From a virus: 28,711 bases of DNA. The notes beneath the pieces were generated by a model. The model saw only the letters and a program-made list of their open reading frames with translations, was not told the DNA's origin and made no database searches. Positions within the stretch are counted from its first letter, which is position 1, and each line of letters begins with the position of its first letter. Below, in pieces: positions 14,301-24,400 of the stretch. The DNA lies in IMG/VR virus record IMGVR_UViG_3300009081_000035, positions 1 through 28,711 of that record; one strand, 5' to 3'. The position numbers and the translations under genes are program-made.

Positions 14301-15716
14301 ACTTGCATACCAAGGGTGTATATGCCTCAAAACGGAAATGACGTTTCTTTCGGCAGCCCTACTTCGAGGGATGAAGGCAGGGTAACTAAAACGGGCGTTA
14401 GCAGACAGCAACCCGAATACATTGCTATATGGATGGAGAGTGAAGCAAACTTCAACTACATTGCAGACCGCAATAGATTCCCTGTAAAGGCTTCAGATAT
14501 CTCCGACTACACTCAAGTACCAAGGTACTCTTATAACTTCGGGTATAGCGTTAAGAACAGCTTAAAGAGATTCTTTTCGAGGGACACTTCTGTTGAGTTT
14601 ATAGCGGGATTCCCTGCACGTATTTTATTCTCCGATGCGAGGGTTATTGCAAGCAATGACGATGGGTACAGCAGATTCAGGGCATTGAACTTCTTTGACT
14701 TAGAAGAGAAGTATGGAGGCATTAGTGCCTTTGCCGAAGCGCAGAGTGGAGATACCTTAGCAGTACAGCAGTATGCCATTAGGAACTTACCTATTGGCAA
14801 GAATATGATTCAAGATGAAGATGGCACTACTCTAAGCGTACAAAGCGGTCAATTCATTTCTGACTTCATTAGCTACGTTAGTACGCAGTATGGCAGTACC
14901 AATAACAAGTTAACCATTGAAACAGACTTAGGTGTGTTTGTATTGGATGATAGGTCGGGTGCTTTGCTGCGCATTGGTGGAGAAACAAAATTGGTGCAGT
15001 TAGGCAAGATGGAAGGCTTCTTCAATGACAAGTACAGTAATGCAATCCTTAACTCGCAGGAGTACTCTAAGGACTTGCTAAGTCTTGGCTATGACAAGCT
15101 GAATAAGGAGTTGCATATCATCGGATATATACCAACTGGAAACGTAACGAATTGGACTGTATATAACGCCAAATTAGACGCTTTCACAAGTCGTTTGGAC
15201 TATCTGCCCGCAGTGGGTACAAAAGTCAATAATAGACCGTTTTTTATTGAGTCTTTTGGTGGCAGGACTTTCTTGTTACAGACAAGGATTGTGAACAATG
15301 TTTGGCCTTCTTCTTTCAGTTCTGTATATGCAGCAGTAGCAGCGTGGAGAGGTGGAAGCACTTATGGTACTTTGTTGTTAGGCGGTAGTAATGTAAACTC
15401 TGAAATTGAGTATGTTTGTAATGCAGATGTAGATACCCCTAAGACATTTGATATTATTGGTGCTAATAGCTTTGTTCCATTCGTTTCTTATAATGTAACA
15501 GCATTCAACGATGGTGGTGCAAGTGAAACTACTAATACGCAGACTACTAACATTAGCACCCGTGATGGAGTAACCTATGCACCATTCGTTAGGGATAGCG
15601 TAGTAGGTGGTAGATTGAGAGGCGTATATGCTACTATCAAATTGGTATTCAGCAATACGAGTGTACCCACAAGGATATACAGCTTGTTCACGCAGATAAG
15701 GAAGTCGTTTAGGTAA
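11364..15716 (+). CDS. Large stabilization/tail-hub-like virion protein
   Basis: Encodes 1450 residues; a TTG three bases earlier (11361) is an alternative start, but ATG 11364 is preferred. The N-terminus KGMSKDVNPSMQPEDTYRDALNMDL strongly resembles the start of 'stabilization' proteins of crAss-like and other Bacteroidota podoviruses (a K-G-M-x-x-D-x-N-P... Y-R-D-A-L-N pattern); here it is given by its parts KGMSKDVNPS and YRDALNMDL. The rest is long, beta-rich and repetitive in Thr/Val/Gly, typical of a multi-domain structural protein that wraps the tail barrel. No enzymatic motif was seen. It is the sole gene between two family stem-loops. Confidence is good for a structural tail protein and moderate for the specific family. 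Confidence 0.65.
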   Translation: MSQPKKVNRFVKGMSKDVNPSMQPEDTYRDALNMDLSLKGEQLVMNRMKSVVDAVTTGSDAAYITIGGGNGTTAAILGRSTGLGVFNGNEQECVAFFAAGVNSTAIASSRIFVFALNTNTLYTFGGEDLELGLLMGTAVSSFITRDRGRSFLYFTDGVNPFRRLELNDASWADITSADQLNVVREFLEDNTINFSAAIKKEGSLIAGTYQFAFRLKQSTTGIYSKWTNITNPLAIVPLYATTANFGGLVGEVTDKAIEIDITFDNGEEDKYDTLELATIKNTTGDAIPQSVAFVSSHGLLSDEITILYDGGQAEFELPVTEIVVDDAPIESAVATKETNGRAILGNVTYYDRTIADNEGVLKATSVITEEVNYKLEANTRDKAGYFRDEVYRFGITYHDRFGNWSPVKPFDFTNFNRNTLTGTTGTISSIAQREKINTTYNTNKVVINTTANPTGSFAVGDVVMINFGTTVNPDLRYFDVFSVAPEGIVVAAYEDLPTTTLTVTTVTKCLGNSYSHASSGDFKFPDRSKFGYNVKGTSFGKALGLSVTIDGTTHPTWATGFAIVRMERDRNVVYQTPLIPATQVAGVITPGKNTTINRDYIRDTMGIGQFDHLAPKIMQLGVARGISVETVRGDLGGAGDPPLSYEYAAWKDTTNVIERWPIAFAPAVDYVANAVGKPLIDVPEGAALNVNMKDVVALVRGAEQENEAIGWKTYLADNNNQYLHNGSISNYSIEVGTSDVFQSVAYPRVQDTVTCFDNATGSQTFSIDELQATRVYPLVQSGAAVTFEDVVSSSLNGKAVRVNDGNNLVTQQRTSTTSIGAAELDLFVGDVDAQRSLAIELNQPLLDPLWPLAKSYTATGIPNERMWTALNKPLSTRLFDTTVTVTSGLLRGRGPFGSLVGFDDTMTSSMISSGDVANAVYVANIEQGKSDFRYGAINSSAAFIFTGAYHKITGIDDVQLNVWGGDCFISRFVYKVNDNTCIPRVYMPQNGNDVSFGSPTSRDEGRVTKTGVSRQQPEYIAIWMESEANFNYIADRNRFPVKASDISDYTQVPRYSYNFGYSVKNSLKRFFSRDTSVEFIAGFPARILFSDARVIASNDDGYSRFRALNFFDLEEKYGGISAFAEAQSGDTLAVQQYAIRNLPIGKNMIQDEDGTTLSVQSGQFISDFISYVSTQYGSTNNKLTIETDLGVFVLDDRSGALLRIGGETKLVQLGKMEGFFNDKYSNAILNSQEYSKDLLSLGYDKLNKELHIIGYIPTGNVTNWTVYNAKLDAFTSRLDYLPAVGTKVNNRPFFIESFGGRTFLLQTRIVNNVWPSSFSSVYAAVAAWRGGSTYGTLLLGGSNVNSEIEYVCNADVDTPKTFDIIGANSFVPFVSYNVTAFNDGGASETTNTQTTNISTRDGVTYAPFVRDSVVGGRLRGVYATIKLVFSNTSVPTRIYSLFTQIRKSFR

Positions 15717-15721
15717 CGCAA

Positions 15722-15753
15722 GGGCAACTCTAATCGGGTTGCCTTTGTTATTT
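15722..15753 (+). terminator. Stem-loop of the GGCAAC/GTTGCC family (copy 4)
   Basis: GGCAACTC (15723-15730) pairs with GGGTTGCC (15736-15743), one pair T-G, around the loop TAATC, followed by TTTGTTATTT. It ends only four bases before the ATG at 15758, so if it terminates transcription the next message must start inside it or the true start lies further down. Confidence 0.7.
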
Positions 15754-15757
15754 AGTC

Positions 15758-16144
15758 ATGTTCCCACAGCCGATAGACTTTAGTATGTATAATGAATCGT
15801 ACATTGATGGTGTACGTGAACAAAGCAAAGAGAAGAACTCCCAAGTGGGCAGCGTTATTGGCGCAGGTATAGGCGCAGTAGCAGGTGCTTTCCTTGGTAG
15901 TCCCACGTTAGGTGCTTCAATAGGAGGCGGCTTAGGTGGTTTAGTAGGCGGTCAATTCGAGAACAAGCGTGATGTGAGAGAAGCAGAGGGTCTTGTAGGA
16001 AACGCACAAGCACAGATACAAGCCAATACAGCTACTTCATTAGACGAGTCTATATCTCAAGGTATGGAGTTTGGCTACAACCAAAGAACAGCGAATATGA
16101 GGAATAAACAGATGCGAACAGATTACCTTAAATTTTTGAAATAA
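15758..16144 (+). CDS. Glycine-zipper virion protein (DNA-ejection candidate)
   Basis: Encodes 128 residues. Residues about 30-66 form a Gly/Ala-rich hydrophobic stretch with Gly every third or fourth position (GSVIGAGIGAVAGAF, then GASIGGGLGGLVGGQF), a glycine zipper able to insert into or cross a membrane; charged helices lie on either side. Similar proteins in podoviruses are packed in the virion and help the genome cross the cell envelope. The start ATG is only four bases beyond the family stem-loop; ATG 15785 is an alternative (119 residues). The stop overlaps the next start (TAATG), so the next protein is probably made together with it. Confidence 0.5.
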   Translation: MFPQPIDFSMYNESYIDGVREQSKEKNSQVGSVIGAGIGAVAGAFLGSPTLGASIGGGLGGLVGGQFENKRDVREAEGLVGNAQAQIQANTATSLDESISQGMEFGYNQRTANMRNKQMRTDYLKFLK

Positions 16145-17034
16145 TGCCACCAAGATTAGACACTTCAACACTACCAGATAAATCAGGTTCTTCAACGAGT
16201 AACCCATACTTACTATTGGGATTACAACTTAGTTCATTAGGCTTATCCGCAGGGCAGTCTATTGCTGCAAGGCGCAGACTACAACAGCTACGTCAGCCTA
16301 TCCGACCGCAAATGACTCGTAACCCTTTGCTTTCGCAGAGATTGGCACAAGCACAGCAAGAGGCACAGTTAGGCAATGACTTACTCCGCAGGGAACGTGA
16401 GGCAAGCACAGCAATGGCATTAGAGAGAGGCAGACAAGTGGCTTCACAGATGGGTGGTGCCACCTATGGTGCAATGATGCAGAATCAAATTGCAGCAGCA
16501 GACAGACAAAGACGTGGTGGATTGGTAGAGGACGAACAGCTAAGGATGCAACGCCAAGGGCAGTTAGACAACTTGATTGGTCAGCAGATGAATGAAGATG
16601 CACGATTAGACCAAATGGCTATGCAGGGCTTTGGCATGGATATGCAGTTGTATAACCAACGCTTGATGATGGAAGAGGCTAACCGCAGACAAGCATTGCA
16701 GAATGTGGTTGGTACTGCTGCTGCAATAGGGGCGGATTTGCCTAATACCATTGGTGCTATGGGTGAAGGAGAAGAGGGAGATGGTGGCACTTTAGGTCAA
16801 GGCATTCAAAATACCATGATGCGCTTTAGAAAGCCAACTGATGAAAGTAGACAAGCAAAGGCAGATGCTTATGCTAAACGCAGGGCTATGCCAATGACTA
16901 CGGGGGCTACGGGTATGAACCCATTGATGCAACAACCACAGATGTCTTACAATGGCTTATCTATGGATTACTTCCCAATGACTCAAATGCAGCAGTTTGA
17001 ACCATACAATAGACCTTTGAAAAAGGGAAAGTAG
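16144..17034 (+). CDS. Gln/Met/Arg-rich internal virion protein
   Basis: Encodes 296 residues. Its composition is unusual: long stretches rich in Gln, Met, Arg and Ala (for example QQRLAQAQQEAQLG-like segments and MATY-rich parts), with a short hydrophobic N-terminal helix near residues 22-38 (LLLGLQLSSLGLSAGQS). Such low-complexity helical proteins are common among internal or ejection proteins next to the glycine-zipper protein. It is coupled to the previous gene by overlap and ends before stem-loop copy 5. The C-terminus is Met/Pro/Gln-rich and probably disordered. No family motif was recognised; the role is inferred from the neighbourhood. Confidence 0.5.
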   Translation: MPPRLDTSTLPDKSGSSTSNPYLLLGLQLSSLGLSAGQSIAARRRLQQLRQPIRPQMTRNPLLSQRLAQAQQEAQLGNDLLRREREASTAMALERGRQVASQMGGATYGAMMQNQIAAADRQRRGGLVEDEQLRMQRQGQLDNLIGQQMNEDARLDQMAMQGFGMDMQLYNQRLMMEEANRRQALQNVVGTAAAIGADLPNTIGAMGEGEEGDGGTLGQGIQNTMMRFRKPTDESRQAKADAYAKRRAMPMTTGATGMNPLMQQPQMSYNGLSMDYFPMTQMQQFEPYNRPLKKGK

Positions 17035-17064
17035 GATTTATCAATTATAATGAAACAACCTCAA

Positions 17065-17098
17065 GGGCAACTCTAAATAGGTTGCCTTTGTTATTTTA
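17065..17098 (+). terminator. Stem-loop of the GGCAAC/GTTGCC family (copy 5)
   Basis: GGCAAC (17066-17071) pairs with GTTGCC (17081-17086), extended by one T-G pair, then TTTGTTATTTTA. It lies 36 bases before the ATG at 17134. Confidence 0.7.
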
Positions 17099-17133
17099 GC
17101 ATAGCTTGCGAAATAATTGATTATCTTTAAGCA

Positions 17134-18438
17134 ATGAATCCAATAGACATTTCACTTACGGAATCCGTACAAGGCGCAGGAGGCGCAGGGTTTTCCGCAC
17201 CAATATTCCGTGCAGGAGGTGGCATAGACCAAGGCAATGCTACGCCACAAGCAAGAGGCGGTCAAGGCATGGACTACCTTGCAGGGATAGCAGATATGCA
17301 GGGCTTAGACCCCGTGAGTTCTTTGCGTGATGCCTTTGACCAAGAAGTAACCAATACATACGAGTGGATTACGGAAGTAGTAGCAAAGGGCTATGACCCT
17401 ACCAAGATGGATATGTCAGACCCTAACAGCAAAAAGGTTTACCTTGAGTTGATGCAGCGAAAGCAGGGATTGAAAAAGATGGCAGATGATTTAAAACTTA
17501 GCGGTAGAATGAAAGAGAAAGGCAACCTTCTCGTTGACCCTACTGCTGATGCAACTACCATAATGAATAAGGGCATTGAGTCTAACTTGCTTAACATTGC
17601 AAAGGGATTAAGCCAAACATTCACGCAGTCGGGATATGACAACAAGGAAGCATTTGGCATGGCTATGGAACAGTACCAAATGAATCAAGAGGGATTGTTC
17701 AAGGCTTACATAAACCAAAGGGATTTGCTTAAAGACTCGCCTACACAGCAGCGCAAGTTAGATGCCATGTATGAGGAGTCCAAGGCTATGCTTCGTATGC
17801 CTACGTTTAGCGGAGGAATTAGCGACTACGAGAAGCAGCAGATTGATTTAGGAAATAGAAAGTTTGACTTTGAGCAAAAGAAGTTTAACCTTGAACAGAA
17901 TGATGAAGTTAGGCAGTTAAGAGAAACCGTTGATAACTTTGATGTTAATTTTGATGATGGTTCTTCATTGAGGTACACAAAGTCAGTTTTGTCTGTGCCG
18001 CCCGTTCGTGTCGCATCCTCCAAGGGATATGCCTTAGATAGCAGGAAAGGGCTTCAAGAAGGGGAATATGCAGACATTATTATTGATAGATACGAGGTTA
18101 TACCAGTAGATAAGAATGGAATGCCAGTTAGGAAGGATAATTTAAGCAAGGAGGGTAAGCCAATTAAACTTGACCCTAATGCTATTTCTTTTAAACTTTT
18201 CGCAGTTGGTAATGCAAAAAAAGACGGAAAGGCAGTTCCTATATATGTAGACCCATCCGCAACCAAAAACAAACACAAGGGAACTACCGCTAATTTGGTT
18301 ATAGAAACTATTGATGATTACGAAACCCGTGCCAAAAGCATGAAGTCTGAAAGAATTAGCGCACCTGCTGCACAATCAGCCCCCGCACCGAAAGTAAATG
18401 CAACTCCTGAACAGAAATCAAGAATAGGAAGCTACTAA
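17134..18438 (+). CDS. Internal virion or tail-associated protein, unknown family
   Basis: Encodes 434 residues. The first 45 residues are Gly/Ala-rich (QGAGGAGFSAPIFRAGGG), then mainly helical sequence to about residue 280 with a charged coiled-coil part (DFEQKKFNLEQNDEVRQLRE), followed by a beta-rich domain around residues 285-400 (DIIIDRYEVIPVDKNGMPV) and a short Ala/Pro-rich tail. The gene starts a two-gene unit with the giant gene: the stop at 18438 is one base before the next ATG. This pairing and the helical composition suggest an internal or scaffold-like partner of the giant protein. No catalytic motif was seen. Confidence 0.5.
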   Translation: MNPIDISLTESVQGAGGAGFSAPIFRAGGGIDQGNATPQARGGQGMDYLAGIADMQGLDPVSSLRDAFDQEVTNTYEWITEVVAKGYDPTKMDMSDPNSKKVYLELMQRKQGLKKMADDLKLSGRMKEKGNLLVDPTADATTIMNKGIESNLLNIAKGLSQTFTQSGYDNKEAFGMAMEQYQMNQEGLFKAYINQRDLLKDSPTQQRKLDAMYEESKAMLRMPTFSGGISDYEKQQIDLGNRKFDFEQKKFNLEQNDEVRQLRETVDNFDVNFDDGSSLRYTKSVLSVPPVRVASSKGYALDSRKGLQEGEYADIIIDRYEVIPVDKNGMPVRKDNLSKEGKPIKLDPNAISFKLFAVGNAKKDGKAVPIYVDPSATKNKHKGTTANLVIETIDDYETRAKSMKSERISAPAAQSAPAPKVNATPEQKSRIGSY

Positions 18439-18439
18439 T

Positions 18440-21400
18440 ATGAACGAACAAGCAATACAAGACGCATACGCTTTATTCAGTCAATCAGGGTATAAGAAAT
18501 CTATTGGCGAGTTTAAGACTCTTTTAGGAAGCAACCCACAAGCATTGAAGGATGCTTATGATTTATTCGCTTCTAACGGATACCAAAAGTCTATTGATGA
18601 CTTCTCTTCGTTAATGGGAGTAGTAAAAAAAAAAGAACCTACTCAATCGGTTTCTCGACCAATTGGTTCGACTTCTCCATCTCCGTTAAGCTTAAATGAA
18701 CAGTTAGCGCAAGCACCTGCATTACCGAAAGATGCAAGGGTAGAAGTGCCTATTGGTTCTACACAGCAGCCACAGCAAGACCGTGCAATTACAGCAACCC
18801 CTGCACGCACACCTCTTCAAGTTTCTCCTAAAGAGATAAAGGCTAATCAATCTAAGATTGAAGGAAAGCTTAATGAGTTTTCTATTGAGGAGTTTAACAA
18901 GTCTACTGAATCCTTAAAGCAGAAAGAAGTTATGCTTGAGTCACTTGCCAACAAAGCAAACGCAGGTGATAAAAACGCAGAGGCAGAATACAGAAAGCTG
19001 TATGGCTCTTACGAAAAGGAAATCGAAGCATTAACTCCAAAAATCAATGAATACAACTCCTTGCTTCAACAATACCAACAATTAGAAGAACAAGGTAAAT
19101 CAGGTATAGTAGTTGGTGATGAACTGCAAGAGGAGAAAAGAAACACTTACAGAAGAGAGGGGCTAAACCTATTCACCGATGCAATAGAAAGGGGTATGCT
19201 TGCGGGCGAACAAGCAGACTTACTAAATGCCTTTCAGAATATGGAAGATGCAGATGTAGCAAGGCTTTCTGAAATACAAGAAGAGAGAGAGAGATTTGTT
19301 GGTTCGGAAGATTACCAAAGACTCGGAGAGATGGGCTTTGTGGAGTTCCTTAAAGCAGCACCATTAACAGCCATTGGAGAAGTTGTGACTGAAAGCCTTG
19401 CAGCAATGATTAGGCATGGCTACGCAAGGGCAGGTGCAGGTGCAGCAATGGGCGCAACAGCAGGTAGCGTTATCCCAGTGGTTGGTACAGCAGCAGGTGC
19501 AGGTTCGGGCTTCATGGCGGGTATGGGTGCAGCAAGTTTAAACTTAGAGTATAGTTCCAAGTTTATAGAAACACTCGCAGAGGCAGGTATTGACGTTAAG
19601 GATGCTGATGCCTTAAAGGCTGCATTTAACGACGAGGAAATGACAGACAAGGCAAGGAATATTGCTTTGCGCAAGGGTATCCCTATTGCTGTATTTGATT
19701 TGATTTCGGGAGGCGTTGCAGGTAAGTTTGCTGCAAAGGCAGGAAGCAAGGCATTACCAAAAGTTATTGCGGGTGTAAAAGAAGGTGCTACTCAAGCGGC
19801 ATTTGGTGGCGGTGGAGAACTTGCAGGGCAGTTGGTTGCGGGTGAAGAAATAAACCCCGTTAGTATATTGCTTGAGATGGTAGCAGAACCCTTTACGTCT
19901 ATTCCCGAAGTAGCCGTTGGCGTTATCGTAAGAAACGCAAAGGGAGGCAAGCAAACAGCACCTAACGTAATAGCTGAATTGGTTACAGCACCCGATGTTG
20001 ATTTAGAAAGCGTTTCTGAAATGCTTGATGTATCTGTTGGATTAGGAGAGATAACTCCCGAACAAAAGGATGCTGTATTGCAGGATATAGAGAGGATGTC
20101 TGCTGCTGCTGAAAAAGTACCACAGAGGTATTCTGAAAAGGCTGTTGAATTAGCCCCTCTGATATTCGAGAAGTCTAAGTTAGACGAGGGTATTGCAGCC
20201 CTTGAGGTAGAGAAAGCCAAGGCAGACGATGCTTTGGTAGGCGGTATTGACGAACAGATTGCAGAACTTAACCAACAGAAAGAAGCTATAAATGGACAAA
20301 TCCAATCAATTATTACTCCAAGTGAGGCTACAACAAATCAAGAGGCTGGAACAGCAGTTAGAGAAGATGAAGCAGGAGTTGGAATTGATGGAGATGGAGT
20401 ACAGGAAGTTGGTAATGCAGATGTACAACAAGTAGCTTCTGATTTCTTTGGATATAGGGTACAGCAAATATCGTCAGACCTTGACTCAAGAATGCAGAAT
20501 GCAGATGAAATTGACATCAACGAGATAGAGTCCGTTTCAGAGGACTTGATAGGATTAAGCGATAGCATATCAAAGAATAAAACTATTCCTGAAAGCACAA
20601 AGAAGTCGCTATTAGAAGCAATAGAAGCCAAGGTAAACGAATTATTGAATTATGAATTTGCAACAACTAACGAAACTGAAACAGTTGCCGAAAGAGCAAC
20701 AACTAAAAGTATTATCCCTACTCCGAGAGAAGGGGTACGCCAAACAGTCAGCAAAGAAAGATTTGCAGACGCAGAAGTAATGTCAAAGGGAACGAAAGGC
20801 AAGATACAAAAGAATGGAAATTTCTTTGACCTTGTTTTCGGTAACACAAAGATTCCTATTGACTGGAACTTCATAGAGTTTGTCGAGTCAAAGCTAAACG
20901 AAAATGGCGACTTGTCGGTGACTCTATTGGATTCAAGAAGCGGAACTGAATTTGCTATAACTGATAACGAGTTGGCACTTGACGTTGCCATATCCGAAAG
21001 CCAAAAGCAAATAGGTGTAGTGCCTGATGGTACTTTCGACCAAGTTGTTTCGGAAGTAGTAAACGAAAAGAAGGTAACAAATAAAAAACTGATAAATGAA
21101 AAAGCAAAAGAACCCTTGTTGGGAAAACTACAAAATGATAGGGAACAAAATGAAAGACGGGAAGAAAGTGCCCCGATGCGTCCCGAAAAAAGGAAGCGGA
21201 ATTGGTCAGAAAGGGGTGAAATAGTATCTGAATCGTGGTCTGATAAAGACTTGGCATCTGAAATCGTATCGTACAGATATTCCGATTCTCCTTCTAAAAT
21301 TGAAAGCGATAGATATAGCAAGATAAGCGATGAGTTTAAGAATAGAGGATATTCTCTTAATGACGCAGATGCAGTTAGTAGTGGGAATAAAGTAGAAAAA

Positions 21401-24400
21401 GTAGGAGGTAAAGATGCCGATGCGAAGCCAAGCGCAGAGAAAGTATCTGTGGGCAAACAATCCGAAGGTAGCAAGGAAGTTCGAGAACAAGACACCAAAG
21501 GGCAAGAAGCTGCCAAAAAGAGTACAGAAAAAGCCAAAAGCAAGTTAGAACAAGCAAGAGAAAAGCGTAAGGCTGCTATTGAAAAGCTAAAGCAGAACAT
21601 CGACAAGGCTAAGAATGTTGGTATTGCTTCTTTGGACTTCAATCAAAGGATGAAGGACGACAAGGAGTTCTTTGGTGCTATCAAAGACATTATTGAGTCT
21701 AACGTAGAGATTGGCATTACAAAGATTAGCGAGATATATGCAGAGATTGCTGACATCGTAGGCAAGTCTTTGTCCGTAACCGATAAGGCAGAAGTTAAAA
21801 AGATATTCAACCAAGTAGTGCTGAAAGAACTCCGTTCAGAGCAGCTTGAAAGATTTGAAGCAGAGTCAGTAAGAGATGCCATGAAAGAGTATCTTAACGA
21901 AAACAAGAAGGCACTTAACAGTGCTGCTAATGCGCAAGCATTGAAAATGGTTAACGCTGCTCAAACAGAGTCGTCTTTCATTGCTGCTATTAAGTACCTC
22001 GATAAGATAATAGGCGATAAAGAAACAAGAGATGCCTACAATGCTGCTTCCGAAGCCATAGACAAAGCAAAGAAGAAAGCGGATACATTGGCAGGTACTC
22101 AAGAAGTTAAGGGGTACTTGCAGAAGATAAACGCATTTGGCATCAAGGCATCTGAATTGCTAAAAGAGATTGCAGATGTGCTTGACCCAAGCAAGCCAAT
22201 GCCAAAGGCTGCAACCATTAAGGCACTTGCTGATAAGGTAATCAAGTACGTTGAGGAAAACATGAAGGGCAAGCAGCCTACTATCCCAGATGTCAGAAAG
22301 AGATTAGATAACTTGTTCCTCGAAAGAAAGAAGGACGAGAATGGTAACGTAATGCGTGACGATGATGGCAACCCAATCATGGTTGCTGCCACATTTGATA
22401 CTGCTGCCAAAGTCCGTGGGTTAATGAGAAGGGTTAGCAACATCAAGAACGATATTGCTAAGTTGGATATAACCATTGAAGAGCAAGAGGCATTTACGGA
22501 AGAGATTGATAAAGCCTTAGCAAAAATAGACGAGATTGCTAAAGAGGTAGGGGAGGCTATTCAAGAACAGAAAAAAGAAAACATCAAGAAGGCTAAGGAG
22601 ATAATATCTTCCTTGAGTGCCGATGATTTTGCAGACCCTGATATATATGAGGCAAATATACTGCCTATTATGAACAAGAAGGGTTCGATAGATTTGTTAG
22701 ACGAGTTGACCTACACTCAATCAGAAATGCTGTTAGACGCATTGGCAGACGTTGAGAATGGCTATTTACCCGTTGGCTTCTACCGAAACTTCACAGAACC
22801 ACTTGTGGGTAATGACAGAGTTAAGGCAGCATTGGAACTTGCAAAGAGTCCAACAGAGGGATTCTTGGCGAGTATATTAAAGTTTCGTTCAAAAGGAATG
22901 AATCAAGCACGTAAGTTGCTTTACGGATTCCAAGGGAAAGGGAAGTATCTTAGACCTAATAATATCTCTAAGTTTGATTTACGCAAGATGCTTGACGTTA
23001 CCTTTGCCGATAAGGTAGACAACCTATTTGGAAAGGGAAGAACAGAACCATTTAATAACAACTTTGTAATTCCATTAAAGCGTTCATTCGATAATATCTC
23101 AAGAAGCGTCACTGATATGTTCTACTTGTTCTCAAAAGAGTCAGGAATGAGTGTAAGTGATTTGCTTTTAATGAGAGGGGCAAATGAAACATCCCTAAAC
23201 AAAGTAGGTGCTTTTCTTTTGCAAAGAAGGATAGACAATGAGAGGGGCAGCAAAGGATGGAATGCCTTAAAGTATAATTCAGAGTATGCCGACAAGCAGA
23301 CCGATAAGGCAGTTCAGTCAGCAATAAGCGCATCACAAAAAAGCATTTGGGTTGAGTTAAATGATAAGTACCCTGATGGCATTAAGGAGTCAGACCTAAC
23401 TGCAAAAGAAAAGAAGTTAGTAGCTGCGTTTGATAGGGTTATAGGTATGCTTACTAAGATGCAGAAAATATCTAACCTTCGTGGAGGTAAAGTGTTTAAT
23501 GCAATAGAAGGGTATGCCCCTTTGCTTGCTATGGAAAACGTAATGGAAGCAAGCAGAACATTGGCAGAGGCTAACGACTTCACAAATGCTATGGAGATGT
23601 TAAGTCTGCGCTCTAATTCAGATAAGAACTCAAAGCCTAAGTATCGTTCCGATAGGGGTTTAAATTCAGACCCTAATTCGGGGCCATATATTGCTAATAC
23701 AAATGCCTCTACATTAATTGCCAATGCCATATCTCAAGTGGTTACGGAGTACTATATGCTTCCTATTATGTATTCAGCGAATAGGGCATTTACCTTAGCC
23801 AATCAAGAAAGCAAAGAGAATGTTGGTGACTACCTTAGAGATAGGTTTGCGGACATTATCAGAAACGAAAGACTTAGATTAAGGACTACTGCTGCAAAGA
23901 GAATTGGTAATTTATTGTCGGGCATTCAGTCAACTATATTATTGAATGTTCAACGATTCACTCCTGAATTCATTGGCGGTATGGTATTACACGCAAGGTA
24001 TGCCAAGATTAGAAACAGCCCTGCTAAGGCATCTGCTGCTTTTGCAGAGGCAGTTAAATCTTCTTTTGATGGTAGCTTTAGGAAGGCAGCGAACCTCGCT
24101 TTTGATGATGGCTTTAATCGGTTTGAAGAAATAGAAATAGGAAAGTCAGAAGAGTTTAAAAGGAGGGCAGGTAAGTTTGCAAAGACTTTAACATCCCCTG
24201 ACAGCTTGCAAGAAACAGCGTTCTCTCGTGCTGCATTTGTATTCTTTATGAAAGACAAGTACAAGGAGATAACAGGAAAGACTCTATCAATGTCTGACTT
24301 AAACGATGCAGAGTTCTTTAGAAAAAACAAAGATGCGCTAAAAGAATCATCTGACTTTGCATATAAAGAAGTTGTGGTAAAAGCAGATACACGATTTGGT

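Noticed and set aside
17122-17129. TATCTTTA as a promoter box before the 434-residue gene
   Set aside because: It lies four bases before the ATG, leaving almost no room for a leader, and lacks a -33 element at suitable distance.
20650-21642. Long - strand ORF (330 codons) inside the giant gene
   Set aside because: It is antisense to the coding frame, rich in Ser, Phe and Leu as expected for the complement of Lys/Glu-rich coding sequence, and has no operon context.
22333-22383. Asp-rich DDDG segment of the giant protein as a possible RNA polymerase catalytic motif
   Set aside because: It lacks the spaced DxDGD pattern and its surrounding residues (NGNVMRDDDGNP) look like an acidic surface loop.
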